This document shows, one piece after another, positions 38,981-51,208 of a stretch of 64,000 nucleotides of DNA. How positions within the stretch are numbered: position 1 is the stretch's first letter; each line of letters begins with the position of its first letter. The notes under the pieces are model-generated. The model worked only from the letters and a program-made list of their open reading frames with translations. It did no database searches and had not been told where the DNA came from. The stretch comes from Rhynchonema sp. JSB1_4 (lineage: Eukaryota > Nematoda > Chromadorea > Monhysterida > Xyalidae): the NCBI GenBank assembly GCA_030248065.1, contig JASAMV010002782.1, positions 20,256-84,255 on the forward strand. The letters run 5' to 3'. The position numbers were made by a program, and so were the translations under genes.

Positions 38981-38990
38981 ATCCACACAG

Positions 38991-41900
38991 CTAATCCCTA
39001 GGTTCCAATTTCAGCCAGATTCCTTTCAGTGGCACCAGCACAAACATAAAGCTGGCTTCCGTCTGTTCATAAGTCTGAGTTGTGTAAATGTTGAAGTTCT
39101 TGAGGATGTGCGAGACAATCACTTTCTGCTCCATTTGTGCGTATCGTTGGCCTGAAGTGAAGAAATCCGTCATCGAACCGACCGAATCCGTTACTTTAAC
39201 ACCAGTACAAAATATGTAGGTTTTCAGAGTGGTTAGTAAATCTCTCCCCGGCAAATGTTCAAGTGCACTGTTTTTCAACGTTCGACAATCACGCGAATTA
39301 CATACATACGCTAAATGTGAATGTTGCTCATCGCTTTTGCAGAGAGCGTCAAACATCAGTTTTCAAATGCTGCAAAACCCGTACATTGAATGTTCGCAGA
39401 GGAGAGGCCTTTTACTTTTTGCACGGGCACGCTATAGTGAGTGACGGATTTGCCTTCAACTGTAACTTGACGATGACCTGTATGTATTTGCTGGTCACGG
39501 AAGAAAGTTTGCCTTTAATGTTGCTGTTTCAGCGGAACACGTTGAATCGTTGCCGTCAGCGCGAATAAGTTGTCCACAGCAACAAGAAATACATACACAT
39601 GTACCTTAACTTTATTTTGCAGGCGTCATTTGTCTTAATTTGCCAACATTATGTCAACACAAAAATGTTTCGCTTATCGTGTAAATAAACCGGCCGCAAG
39701 TAGTGTTTTCTGGTTAATGTTCTCAATTTATTCCATACACTGCAAATACCAGCTGAACGTTGGTGGCTAACCAATGCAGTTTCTCAGCCCGGCCGAGAAG
39801 GGCACGTAAGCGTACGGGTTCTGTTTGGCGACGTTTTCGGGAGCAAACCGTTCGGGGTCGTAGCGCTCGGGATCGGGAAAGGCTGCCGGATCACGGTGCA
39901 ACGAGTAGATCAACATCAGTACGTTCGCACCAGCGGGCAGTGTGATTTTCTCATCTGCAACATCATGGCAGCGAACATACAAAGTATGTACAAGTACAAC
40001 CATAAAAGTGCAGTAGTAGGTTTAATTGAGCGTAAACCTGAAATAAAAAAGTCCAACCCACTGGAAGCATTGACCTTGTTGTTTTGAATTATCTTATCTC
40101 GTTTTGCCCAAAATGGTTTTGTCCAAATTTATGTGTGCTCAATTGTCTGGTCACCGACTTTAGTGAGACTACAATCGACAGTAAGCTGTGTGGAATACTG
40201 AATTATATGTACACCAACCGAGCTTCAGTGGCTTGCTTAATTTCCTGCCGATTTGTGGCACCGGTGCATAGAGACGATTGCCCTCTTTGATACAACAGTC
40301 GACGTATTTCAATTCGGCTAAGTGAGCAGAAGTGATTTCGTTTGACAACCCTATAAAATTAGTTTTTTTTAAATCACTAAATGCTGCAGAATACTACGAA
40401 TCGGCTAAGACATGAAATTGCCTGCACAAACCAACAACATCATCGATTTCGTTCTGTGCTTTCCTCTGACAGTCAATATTGTTTGCGAGAGCAAACAGCG
40501 TCCACATAATGCCCGAGGCTGTGGTGTCGTGACCCTGCGCAGAAAAATAAAACAAAAAGTGATTCGCGTAAGGGTGTATGAAAAAGTCCAAAAACATAGA
40601 TATTCTCCAGCACTGCACCTCAAACATGAACGTTTCCGTTTGCTCGCGAACTTCTTGCAAATTCAAGTTTCCTTTGCGTTTCTCAGCCAACAACAGGTCG
40701 AGGAAGGCTGGCCGTCGTTTCAGTGACGTCACACCGCCGGCGGCTTCCGCTCGCAGCTGGTCGTTCAGATACGACTCGCGTTCGTCAATGATCTGAAAAC
40801 GTCACACCAGAATTTATTAGAGAAGGAAGCAAACGAACTTTGAAATGTCCCGGCCAACCCTATCGGTAAAAGCGTGCATGGTCTTTATCGCCTCGTACTG
40901 TGCGCGTCCGTTGCTTGTCAGGTTGTAGTAGATGAAATTGTTGTAATGCCACGGGGTCGTGAATCGCTTCATGGTTGTGTCTTGAAACACACGTACGGCA
41001 CTAGTGTATGGCTGGTTGGGACTCCGGATGGCATCCAATAGCTGTTAAATAATGTTTTCGGTCAAGAATATGTTTACTTTCAGCGGTGGTCTAAAAACTT
41101 GCCACAAAATAAGATTCTTACAATTGGAAATAAATTTTTGCGCAGTGTAGGTACTCACGTGGCCCATTGATGTTTCACAGATGATGTCCAGTGCCGACAT
41201 GGATATGAACTTGCAAATATCGAATGCTTCACCCTTGGCACTCTTGTTGAGAAGTTCGTCCACCAGAATTTGAGCGTGTTCGTTCATGATTACCTTGGGA
41301 ATGGAGAAAGTCCAAATTGAACAACATTTGCCACAGTTATCAACTGAAGCACGAAACTCACCAAAAATTCTTGCAGAATTTGAAAGTGAAAGGCGGGTGT
41401 CAACATTTTGCGGTGCTTGTGCCAATAGCTGCCGGTGCTGAAACAGAAATCTGAGCATATATGTTCAGGTTGTTCATGACTGCAGCTGTATGAGCCTCTC
41501 TAGCCGTATGTTGACCTTCCGCCGATGTAGATGCACTCGGTAGTTTCTAAGTTTTATTTTGAGTGGATTGCGTGATGGATTGGGCGCATAAATTTCCCTT
41601 GCACCTGATGACCTGTGAATTTGACGCTAATCAAAACCAGGGCTTTTTTACACAGAAAATGGTCAAAAAGAAGATCAAATTGCGTGCTGTGTATCAATTT
41701 ATTGTACCTGATTTTCAGGGTGCAAAGTTTCACATATCTCAAAAGAGCAAGCTGTGAACATAAATAAAACATGCACGTTTACCTGGTAAGCAATCCGTTG
41801 CCGAGCCATGGTCCCACGAAATCCTTGTACGTGAATGCTTTTGTAATGTTGTCCTTGTCCGTGCACATTGCCTGAAAGTGTCGTTTGGCATTCCGTTTTC

Positions 41901-42216
41901 TGATTCATTAAGGAATGCTCGGGCTGTATTGCACTTGCTATGTAACCAAGACGTTACCGACTTCGTAATGCTCTGCTTTTGATATGTTAACAACGTATTC
42001 GTTCAGCAACTTGAACGTCAGCCCACTCCCGTATTTTTTAATATTGTCGATAAACCATTTCGTTTGTTCCGTTGGTGGTATCGGAGTGCCAACAATGGGT
42101 AACTTGGGCGGACCAGGCAGTTTGTCCAGGATTTCATAATTTTCTGGGTACTGCAGCTTGTAGAGAACGTAGAGCACGGTGGCAAACAGGCCAACAAACA
42201 GCAGATAGCCAAGCAT
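38991..42216 (-). CDS. cytochrome P450, CYP4-type (copy A)
   Basis: Ten exons in phase give 496 residues: 41962-42216, 41783-41871, 41362-41437, 41159-41293, 40859-41041, 40619-40792, 40432-40534, 40219-40350, 39772-39954, 38991-39151. A hydrophobic N-terminal anchor is followed by a KLPGPPKLP hinge. The I-helix [10 protein letters not shown] (~303-312) includes the CYP4-type Glu304 that in this family can bind heme covalently. Other landmarks are the K-helix ExxR (Glu361, Arg364), the PERF motif, and [10 protein letters not shown] with heme-ligand Cys442. The family is an ER-bound monooxygenase, usually of fatty acids or xenobiotics; the substrate cannot be told. Exon 1 ends with an unusual GTCGGT donor, chosen because it keeps phase and aligns with copy B. 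A hAT-type MITE starts 2 bp plus target duplication beyond the stop codon. Confidence 0.93.
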
Positions 42217-42387
42217 TGTCGTCAGGTTCTGAAATTGGAGGCAGTGCTCCCACTCTGCAGGAAGTGGGAAAACTTTCCTTGGTTTTTACGTACAGTATAA
42301 AGCATGTATGCAATAATACCTGCCGAGGTGCGTTTCCGCAAAATTATCAGAAAATATCAGCTTATCACTGTCAGTGCACGTTTGCAG

Positions 42388-42874
42388 CAGGGTTGGGTAA
42401 AAAACGTTTTTTAAAAAAATAGTTTTTTTAAAAAAAAACGTTTTTTTTAAAAAAGGCCAAGATGACCAAAATATGCCCCCAAAAAATGGAAAACGCTCAT
42501 GTTGGGAAGAAAACGTGGTTAAATGAAGTAATTCTACGTGTTCTGAGGCAAAATAAACGGGTTTCGACCCTTTTCTAGCGAGTTGTTAAGATCCCATATG
42601 AGACCTGCATCATGGGACCAACTTTGGTCGGGGTCATCATTGAAAGTCAAACTCCGTATATCGACGTATCTCGACAAAGTAAAAATTGGTCGAAAATTTT
42701 TTGAAAAAATCGGACAAAAAATTGATTCTCCTTGATAATCAGGGTACTTTCCCTAAAAAAATCAGGGAAAATAAAGGAAATTCAGAATTAAAAAAAACGA
42801 CCCAGGCGTGTTTTTTGTTAAAAAAAAGTCGTTTTTTTTAAGAAAAAACGCCGCCGTTTTTTTGCCCAACCCTG
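42388..42874. mobile_element. hAT-type MITE upstream of P450 copy A
   Basis: The 487-bp element has termini CAGGGTTGGGTAAAAAACG and CGTTTTTTTGCCCAACCCTG and exact 8-bp flanks GTTTGCAG. It starts about 170 bp upstream of the copy A start codon, so it is part of or close to that promoter. It is non-coding. Confidence 0.93.
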
Positions 42875-43125
42875 GTTTGCAGTGAAGCACCACACTGCTG
42901 CTTGCCAGTGCAGTTTGCGCACGGTTCATGGTCTACTATTTTGATCAACTGCAGATGGGTACCTTCCACAAATTCGGCATGATTGAACTATGTATAATTA
43001 AGGATGTATGTTTACTGCCGTCTGGTTTTCTGGACGCTATCAAGAAAATCGATTAGGTACATAGTTTGCTTCCCGGGTTTTACTTCTGTGGAGGGTTATC
43101 TATCATACTGTCGTTTGGGTCCGAG

Positions 43126-43275
43126 GACAACACTTCATTCCGTGTCAATACTTCATGTGAGAAGAAAGTTCATGCGAGTCAACACTTCATGTGAAGTCTG
43201 AAATACTTCATGTGAGACAACAGTTCATGCCATGAAGTGTTGTCTCACCTCTGCTACAGTACCCAAGCAGAACAC
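43126..43275 (+). repeat. array of ACTTCATGTGAG-like motifs
   Basis: Six or more copies of (A)ACACTTCATGTGAG and shorter TTCATG words at 12-25 bp spacing, ending with a short palindrome TTCATGCCATGAA. A second array in the opposite sense lies at 45,680-45,772. Both flank the region holding the MITE at 44,526-45,253. Confidence 0.6.
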
Positions 43276-44525
43276 TTCATGTCTGCGCGTGTGGGGTGCA
43301 ACTGTAACCAAGGGCAACGTGTAAACAGGCAACTGTATATTGTACTGGACACTGGTAAAACTCGTGCCCGGCAGTTATTCAATCTTCAGGGTCATGTGAC
43401 TTCAGTTTTGCTGCGTGTACGCAGCTGCTCATGCTTATTTTTTCCGAAATAATCCGGTCAACCCGCGTGTAATAATGCTGCGGGTTTCTGGTGGCCCGTT
43501 TTTACCTGTTTCACAGAAGGACGATGCACCAGATAATCGTCAGTGCGGATGCACCAGAAGGCCACATACGAGCTGGTTTTATGATACGATATTGCTTTTG
43601 TTATTGTTGTATTGTTAACACTTACTGTATGTAGTTTGGGTTGGCCACAGTTTGCATGCCATTGTGCACTAATGAGCATGATAACAGAATCATCCTTCGT
43701 ACGGTATTGTCAGAGTGTCATCGTCAGTGTGAACCTAGTGTGACTCAAAATGAAGAACAAATAAAAACAGACAGAATAAGAATGTATGTACAGTACATGC
43801 ACACATAAGTATAGGTTTATAGCAACATCTGTTATCACGCCTATCGGTGGCAAATCGATGAAAAGTTCCCCAGCCAAACTCACAGCGGGTACCTGATGGT
43901 GACATTGCATGTGCATGCAAGAGATCTTATTATGTGGGCTCTGCCGTTGCCCGGACATGCATGTTTGCGCACAACAAAGAGAATGAAGAGCTGTATGAAA
44001 ATTAGGTTCACCACTTTTTAGGGTCACGCGGCTGTTTGCTTCATGGACTGCATGTTGTGACAAACTCATTTAACCTTCTAAAATTATACAGATCTAAACA
44101 TGAGACCTTATCTAAATCTAAATCAGTCTCCCATGCCGATAAAACATGGTCCTGCCCGGCAAATGTGTCACATCAAGGAGAAACTTTCGCTATAAAAAAC
44201 GGCTGACGCCACGAAACTTCACTTCTTTTACAATGTACAGGTGGAGGTGGGATAGAAATGAGACGTAGTAGTTGTGTATTTCAGTCGAAATTTGCTTTTT
44301 CTTGGTCCCTTATCACGGGGTTTGACTGAAGCGTATATGACGGTCTGCTCAACTTGTGCTTCTCACAGCAGCCAAAAGCGTGATATTTGCGGCCAGGTAT
44401 CAGCATTCCATGGTTTCTGTGATATCTATTGCACAACATATGGTAGATTATTGCTGAACATGCCTTCATTGAAATTAGTGCTGGTGTATTATGATGAACT
44501 GCAACTTGTACATACATACTGTATG

Positions 44526-45253
44526 CAGGGTTGTTTCAAAAAAAAAAAGTGGTTAATTAAAAAATTTTTTTTTTAAAAAAAAAATTTTTTTTTTTGAAAC
44601 TCAGATTTTGCTTTTTTTTTTTAATAAAAAAAAGTTGCCCAAAATGGGCTGAAATCTCCAAAAATGGCCTTTTTCGAGGCAAAAAATTGGCACTTTTTTT
44701 CTGTGGACGGGACAATTTTTCCAAAATCGCGCCTGCGGCGCCCTGTATTGTCCCCAAATCCGTACAGGGATGCGCGGGGATGGTCTTTTATAGTGATGTG
44801 GCACCGATAATGTACCACTGCATGCTACTACACATGTATATACATAGGTCTGGTGCAAAACCGGGCGCGCAAAGTCGATCTGACGCGCAAGATTTGGGCT
44901 GTAATCGATATTTTGATGCTCGTATATCAGATATACGGCATTAGATGCATTAAAATACATTGTACGGCATGCTACCATACATTAGAGTACATCGTTAGTG
45001 AACATCAACCTCAGACTGGTAGGATTCCATAGAATCTGCACAATGCTACCGGGTGTCACCACACAAGTTGGGTCTCAGGCGAAAATTTTTCAATTTTTGA
45101 AAAATATGTTGCATCGATTTCATTTATCCTGAAACGTCGTTTGCAACACTTTTTCTAATAAAAAAAATTTTCGTCAAAAAAAAAATCAAAAAAAAAATTT
45201 TTTTTTTAAAAAAAAAAAGCTCGTTAATAAAAAAATTTTTTTTTTCAACCCTG
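44526..45253. mobile_element. hAT-type MITE, reverse copy of the 38,255 element
   Basis: This 728-bp element starts CAGGGTTGTTTCAAAAAA and ends TTTTTTTCAACCCTG, with exact 8-bp flanks ACTGTATG. It is the inverted counterpart of 38,255-38,980, with closely similar sequence and nearly the same length. Confidence 0.93.
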
Positions 45254-45679
45254 ACTGTATGTATGTATACATAGTACATAGTACGGCAGCAGTCACACTC
45301 ATGCACTCCATTGGTTTTTGGATCCTTACAGCTTCGTGTTCTACATTTCAATATTTTCACGCACACCACGACATGCAGCTTGACCACAGGATTCGATTGA
45401 TATATACTTTCACCATCATCAAATGCACCTAACTCGCGTACCACTCGAAACCGCAAAGTGTGTGCATCAAATGACATTCATGAACGCAGGGTATAGGGTT
45501 ACATGAAGTGACACTTTGCACTTCACACCAAATATCACGATAGCTGCACCTTCCAATTGATTTGGTGTTAGATAAGTGTACCCACGTGCTAGACACAGCC
45601 ATGTACCACATTTGGTTGTTGCAGCGTTAGGCACAAGTGAGCGGGAAGGCAGAAACCGCTCGGTTCCCCTTAACTACGG

Positions 45680-45772
45680 ACATGAAGTGTTGTCTCACAT
45701 GAGGTTTCTAGACATGAACTGTTGACACAGATGAAGTTTTATACCAGCATGAAGTATTTTCCCACATGAAGT
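45680..45772 (-). repeat. array of CATGAAGT motifs, inverse of the 43,126 array
   Basis: Four spaced copies of ACATGAAGTGTTGTCTCACATG or shorter versions, on the opposite strand to the array near 43,126-43,275. Together they could be subterminal repeats of a larger element of about 2.7 kb. Confidence 0.55.
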
Positions 45773-46152
45773 TTTGACATACAATCGTTGTTTGGTGCAT
45801 AGCCTTGCATAAAGTTGATGTGAAAAACCAGCGATTTCTGGTTTTTCACATCAACATTCGGGCGATATACTAACACACATTGGGGTTTGTGCTCAACATG
45901 CTTGTGGTTAACTGCCGTTTGGTGAAAACTAAAATAAATAATTCACATGCAAACATGAACAACCACATCAGTGATAATGGTGTTAGTATCAGCCTTGGTA
46001 AAAATGAACTGATAACAGAATCACGCGCAATGAAATATGCATCAACGTTCGAACCTTGCCACCAAAATTATTGCTTTACTCTTTACGCTCCTTCAAGATT
46101 CAAGATTGATATGAAAGCTTGCCAAAAGTTACTCTGCGCAATGAAAATCAAA

Positions 46153-49100
46153 TTAATGTCTAGGTTCTAATTTCAGCCAGATTCCTTTCAGTGGCACCAG
46201 CACTAACATAAAGCTGGCTTCCGTCTGTTCATAAGTCTGAGTTGTGGAAATGTTGAAGTTCTTGAGGATGTGCGAGACAATTACTTTCTGCTCCATTTGT
46301 GCATATCGTTGGCCTGAAAGAAACAAGAGACAATTACCTACACGATTGAATGCTAATCTCTTGGTCTCTGATTTGGTTACCAAATGAGCACACAGATGAG
46401 CATGTGTGAGAACGTTTCCGCAGGGACGCAGCAGAGATGGGATTTCGGGGGTCTGATTATAGTTATCGGCATCGTTTCTATTCAGAGAGACTGCCTTATC
46501 TTACTGACTCACCAATACAGTTTCTCAGACCGGCTGAAAATGGTACGTAAGCGTACGGACTCAGTTTAGCAGCGTTCTCCGGTGCAAACCGATCGGGGTC
46601 GTAACGTTCCGGATCTGGAAATATTGCCGGATCACGGTGCAGCGCGTAAATCAACATCATTACGTTGGCGCCCTCAGGAAGAGTGATCTTCTCATCTGAA
46701 AACGTCACATGACGGCTAAGTGTTGAAGGAATGTCTGGCAAGGGATCCAGAGCCATTGTTAGCGAGAGCAAAGAAAAAGAGTGAGTCCAAAGAACGCAGC
46801 CAACAGAATATGGAGAGGGTAACCGCCTAAGCCAGGTTGTTTAAAAAAAACAGTGGTTAATTAAAAAAAAATTTTTTTTCGAAAAAACTTTTTTTTGAAG
46901 AGCCAGATATTCTGTTTTTTAAATTAAAAACACCAGTTTTTCGGAAAAATAAAATCGCCTAATTCTTCCAAAAATGGCCTTTTTAAGGCATAAATTTTTG
47001 AAATTTTTTTCGAAGTTGGGTCAAATTTCCCAAAATCGCGCCTGCGGCGCTTAGTTTGACCGCCAAAATGACTCATAAAGAAGTGATGGACCTTATTTTT
47101 TTAAATGATAAGTCAGTGCATGCTTCTTCGGCACCACAGTTTTCTATATTGTAGCCCCACCAATCTGTGAAACAGTTATACAGAACGTATGGAAACTAAT
47201 AGGCGCCATGTGTACCTACAAGTGTACGTATACTGGCGCAGGATCATGAACGGAAACTTTTAATTTCATTCAGTGACTTGAGAGCATCATTCACAGGGGC
47301 TCTATTTGGAGAATTCAGGTACCGGAGAACGCCAAGTACGTCCCCTGGGGGATTATCTTAGGATTCACATCGAATATGAGGTTTCAATCAATTTCCCAAA
47401 TATGCCCGCACTTTGTATAAGCATGTGACACATGAATTAAAATTTCTGCGGATGCGGCGCGCTTATTGAAAACAACTAATTTGTTTCCAGTGGCTGCTTT
47501 TTGGAGGAGCATATTTGGCATTCTCCGGTACATCACTCCTTTGATCAGAACTTTACCAGCTACAATACATAAACGGTAATCGTTTCCTATCGTCGTTGAA
47601 TCATTATCATCTATGTTTGGCACGTGAAATTTAGTATTCTGCGACAATCTATGCAGTTAGTCGCCACCACGTCCGCGTGATATTTATACTATCGACAAAC
47701 ACTGATAATAAAATAGTCGTGTCGAGTCCACGTCACGTTCAGATCCTGCTATAATAACCAAATCGCCTTCGTACATACGTTGATGATCCCCACGTGATGG
47801 GTCACGTGACCAAAAACTTTGAGTTTAAAAAAAAATTTTGTGTAGCGCCTCCATTTCACCTGAAACGACGTTTGCGCTACTTTTTATAATTAAAAAATTT
47901 TTTCAAAAAAAATAATTTTTTTTGTGTTTTTTTAAAAAAAACAGTGCTCTAATAAAAAAAATTTTTTTTTCAACCCTGGCCTATGCCCTGCCATAAATTG
48001 ATTTTACATACCGAGCTTCAATGGCTTGCTTAATTTCCTGCCGATTTGTGGCACCGGTGCATAGAGACGATTGCCCTCCTTGATGCAACACTCGACGTAT
48101 TTCAATTCGGCCAAATGAGTGGAGGTGATTTCGTTCGATAATCCTGGAAAAAAAGTGACCTTTTAATGATATGAAAGCGCAATAGGCGAAGGGGTGACAA
48201 TGCCGGCACAAACCAATGACATCATCAATTTCTTTCTGTGCTTTCCTTTGAAAATCAGGATTGTTTGCAAGAGCGAACAGCGTCCACATGATGCCAGAGG
48301 CGGTGGTGTCGTGACCCTGCGAACAAAAATATGCCCGGGGAAGTGCGACTGGCCTTTGTCAAAAACAGTGATCTTTTGCGAAAGCTGTAACATTGCTGCT
48401 TATAATTTCTGATTCCGCACCTCAAACATGAACGTCTCCGTTTGTTCGCGAACTTCTTGCAAATTCAAGTTTCCTTTGCGTTTCTCAGCCAACAACAGGT
48501 CGAGGAAGGCTGGCCGTCGTTTCAGTGACGTCACACCGCCGGCGGCTTCCGCTCGCAGCTGGTCGTTCAGATACGACTCGCGTTCGTCAATGATCGGGAA
48601 AATGATTGGTGGGTTAGATCAAATTTATTTTGTACATATCTTTTCCAACGTACATACCTATTTTTTTACCTGAGGGCTTGACGCTACATTAGATCAATTG
48701 GCCAGGGCTGTTCACAACGATGACCTGGCACTGACACTGGCATCTCACCCGTTTGTGAAGACTGGCCGAAACGGAAACGGAACGGACAACTCCCTGCACA
48801 CACATGGAGCAGATTCTAGATTGATGAATGCTTGAACACAAAATAGGGTCAGAGCATGCCCAGACCAATGATGCGTTGCGGCCTATTGGTCCGGTCTGTG
48901 CGGATGACATCTAAGTAAACAATCCTCCGGACTCGGTAGAGCGGAAAATAACGGGCTGAGTGGGAGCGAAATATTGAAAAAGAATTATGTAATGAGCGCG
49001 AAAGACAATGTGCGATATCAAACGTAATGATTGGACTTGCCTTGGTCACGCGTGGGTGTGATTGTTGCATTAGGGCTCCACCAGATGGACCCGAAACCCG

Positions 49101-51104
49101 AAACATAAATTTTTTCTATGTTCATGTTTCGGGTTTCGGGTTTTGAAAAAAACCCGAAACCCGAAACACAATGCATGATAATCGAAAATGTTTCGGTCTT
49201 GCCACTTGTAGCTGCGACGTGTGAACAATTTATACAGTCAGTCGAAACATTTTCGATTATCATGCTTCGTGTTTCGGGTTTCGGTTTTTTTTCAAAACCC
49301 GAAACTTGGACATAGAAAAAATTTACATTTCGGGTTTCGGGTCTATCTGGTTGAGCCCTTAAGGATGTTAAAAAAATTTATGGAGCCACTAATTTCATCC
49401 GGCTTAAAATTTATTCATTTCAAGACGGGGAACGATCCAAATTAGTGACATCGCTAAATTTCTTGATATCATCCAAAAAAATCACGTGACCAAATACAGG
49501 ACAGGTCCGATCCAATCACCAAGTTTGCTATCGCTCATTCAGTGACAAACAGTGTCAGTGAACGCGTGCATGGTCTTGATCGCTTTGTACTGTGCACTGC
49601 CGATGGTTGTCAGGTTGTAGCAGATGAAATCGTTGTGATACCAGGGTGTTGTGACTCGCTGCGTGGTAGCGTCTTGAAACACACGCACGGCACTGCTGTA
49701 CGGCTGGTTGGGACTGCGGATGGCATCGAGAATCTTGTAAAGCAAGCGTTTATGTAATAGGTTAATGTAGGCTTTGTCTTCTGTAGTTTCCACAAAGCTG
49801 AATACTTGCAAACGTAATATACGGGATGATCCAAAAGTACCCTATCACTTTTGTTGTCATGTCATATGTTGCTACATAATGCTGGTTGGTTTGGACATTA
49901 TTTATGGCACAATCGAATCTTTGAGCGATCCTGTGCCTGACAGTGCACAAAATGCTTACACACGCCGTTTGCCTGATGTTTGACGGGCACTTTCTGGCGT
50001 TTGGTGCACCTGGACCTGCTGTAAGAAATTGTCTGAACGGGGGCAGGGCAGCCTTGCATTAGAATGCAGCAGTGAAACCTCACGCAAACAGAGCGTGGAA
50101 GCACTTTGTGCTTGTATGAAACGTAGAATCACCCACAGATTCGATTAAGCCACAAATAAACAAAACCCAACCACAATGACATGAAAACAGAAGTGACAGG
50201 ATACTTTTGAGACACCCTGTCTTAAACCGGGTGTACTCACGTGGCCCATTGATGTTTCACAGATGATGTCCAGTGCCGACATGGATATGAACTTGCAAAT
50301 ATCGAATGCTTCACCCTTGGCACTCTTGTTGCGAAGTTCGTCCACCAGAATTTGAGCGTGTTCGTTCATGATTATCTGTGAGTGAGTCAGAATTTAGAGA
50401 AATCGTGCAGCAATTCGAATTCCAGAGACGCCATTGAGTTCACCAGAAATTCTTGCAGAATTTGAAAGTGGAAAGCGGGTGTCAACATTCTGCGATGTTT
50501 GTGCCAATAGTTGCCGGTGCTGAAACAGTGTTTATCGTCTCGCACATTTTTATAGCACGACGTTGTTGGTGTTGATGATGGCCAAGCACAGCTCAACAAA
50601 GATTTCGGTGCAGCAATGAGAAGTGAAAATAACCCATCTGGGTTGTGTGCTCTACAGATATACTGCTAACCTGGTCAACAACCCGTTACCGAGCCATAGC
50701 GCCAGGAATTTCGTATATGGGTAGGCTTTGGTGATGTTGTGTTTGTCGGTGCACATCGACTGAAAGCATCTTTATCATTCAAGGATAAGTGGCCAGCTAT
50801 GTACATGATACTTGGCATGGATAATCATTAAGTCATACTTGAGACCAACTTCACAGTGTTCTGCTTTCGATAGGATGGTAACGTATTCGTTCAACACCTT
50901 GAAGGTCAGTCCACTGCCGTATTTGTGGATATTTTCGATGAACCATTTTGTGTGGGCCCTCCGCGCGATCGGAGTGCCAAGAATGGGCAACTTTGGCGGA
51001 CCAGGCAGTTTGCTGAGGATTTCGTGATATTTCGGGTAGTGCAGCTTGTAGAGCACGAACAGAATGGTGGCCGCCAGACCGATAAGCAGCAGAAACATCA
51101 GCAT
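46153..51104 (-). CDS. cytochrome P450, CYP4-type (copy B), possible splice lesion
   Basis: Ten exons of exactly the same lengths as copy A (496 residues): 50850-51104, 50671-50759, 50444-50519, 50241-50375, 49551-49733, 48421-48594, 48214-48316, 48012-48143, 46513-46695, 46153-46313. It has the same anchor, KLPGPPKLP hinge, [10 protein letters not shown], ExxR, and [10 protein letters not shown] motifs. I chose the Met at 51,104 because it aligns with copy A; an in-frame Met also exists at 51,155. One junction is abnormal: the exon 6 acceptor reads CCCG where copy A has TCAG. Eighteen bases into exon 6 an AG would restore splicing in frame with loss of six residues. Exons 4 and 6 are almost identical to copy A while others differ by about a fifth. 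The frame is otherwise intact, so it could be a working gene, a hypomorph or a young pseudogene. Confidence 0.88.
46833..47978. mobile_element. long hAT-type relative filling intron 8 of P450 copy B
   Basis: The 1,146-bp element starts CAGGTTGTTTAAAAAAAA and ends TTTTTTTTCAACCCTG; its flanks GCCTAAGC and GCCTATGC match at 7 of 8 positions. It shares AAAATCGCGCCTGCGGCGC with the 38,255 family but has a longer unrelated middle. It ends 33 bp from the donor of exon 8. No transposase is recognisable. Confidence 0.8.
49073..49358. mobile_element. PIF/Harbinger-type MITE in intron 5 of P450 copy B
   Basis: The 286-bp element begins GGGCTCCACCAGATGGACCC and ends with the complement (GGGTCTATCTGGTTGAGCCC). 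It is flanked by exact TTA on both sides. The arms carry several CGGGTTTCGGG repeats and pair over much of the element. A TTA duplication with GGG termini is typical of PIF/Harbinger. Confidence 0.85.
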
Positions 51105-51208
51105 TTCTGAAACAGAAAAGTTGACTGCTCGCACAATAAATTTATAAGAATCCATCCAAAAAGTTTTCTTAATGATCTCATGTCTCGCTGTAGATCACAA
51201 GCGTCCAA

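Larger units (their letters stand above)
42875..46152. other. region between the P450 copies
   Basis: Apart from the two motif arrays and the MITE at 44,526-45,253 I see no gene. Frames of about 100 residues here fall in repeats or lack domains. No third P450 exon set was found between the copies. Confidence 0.5.

Noticed and set aside
42214..46152. A third P450 between the two copies
   Set aside because: No further heme-binding, ExxR or I-helix motif was found in this interval on either strand.
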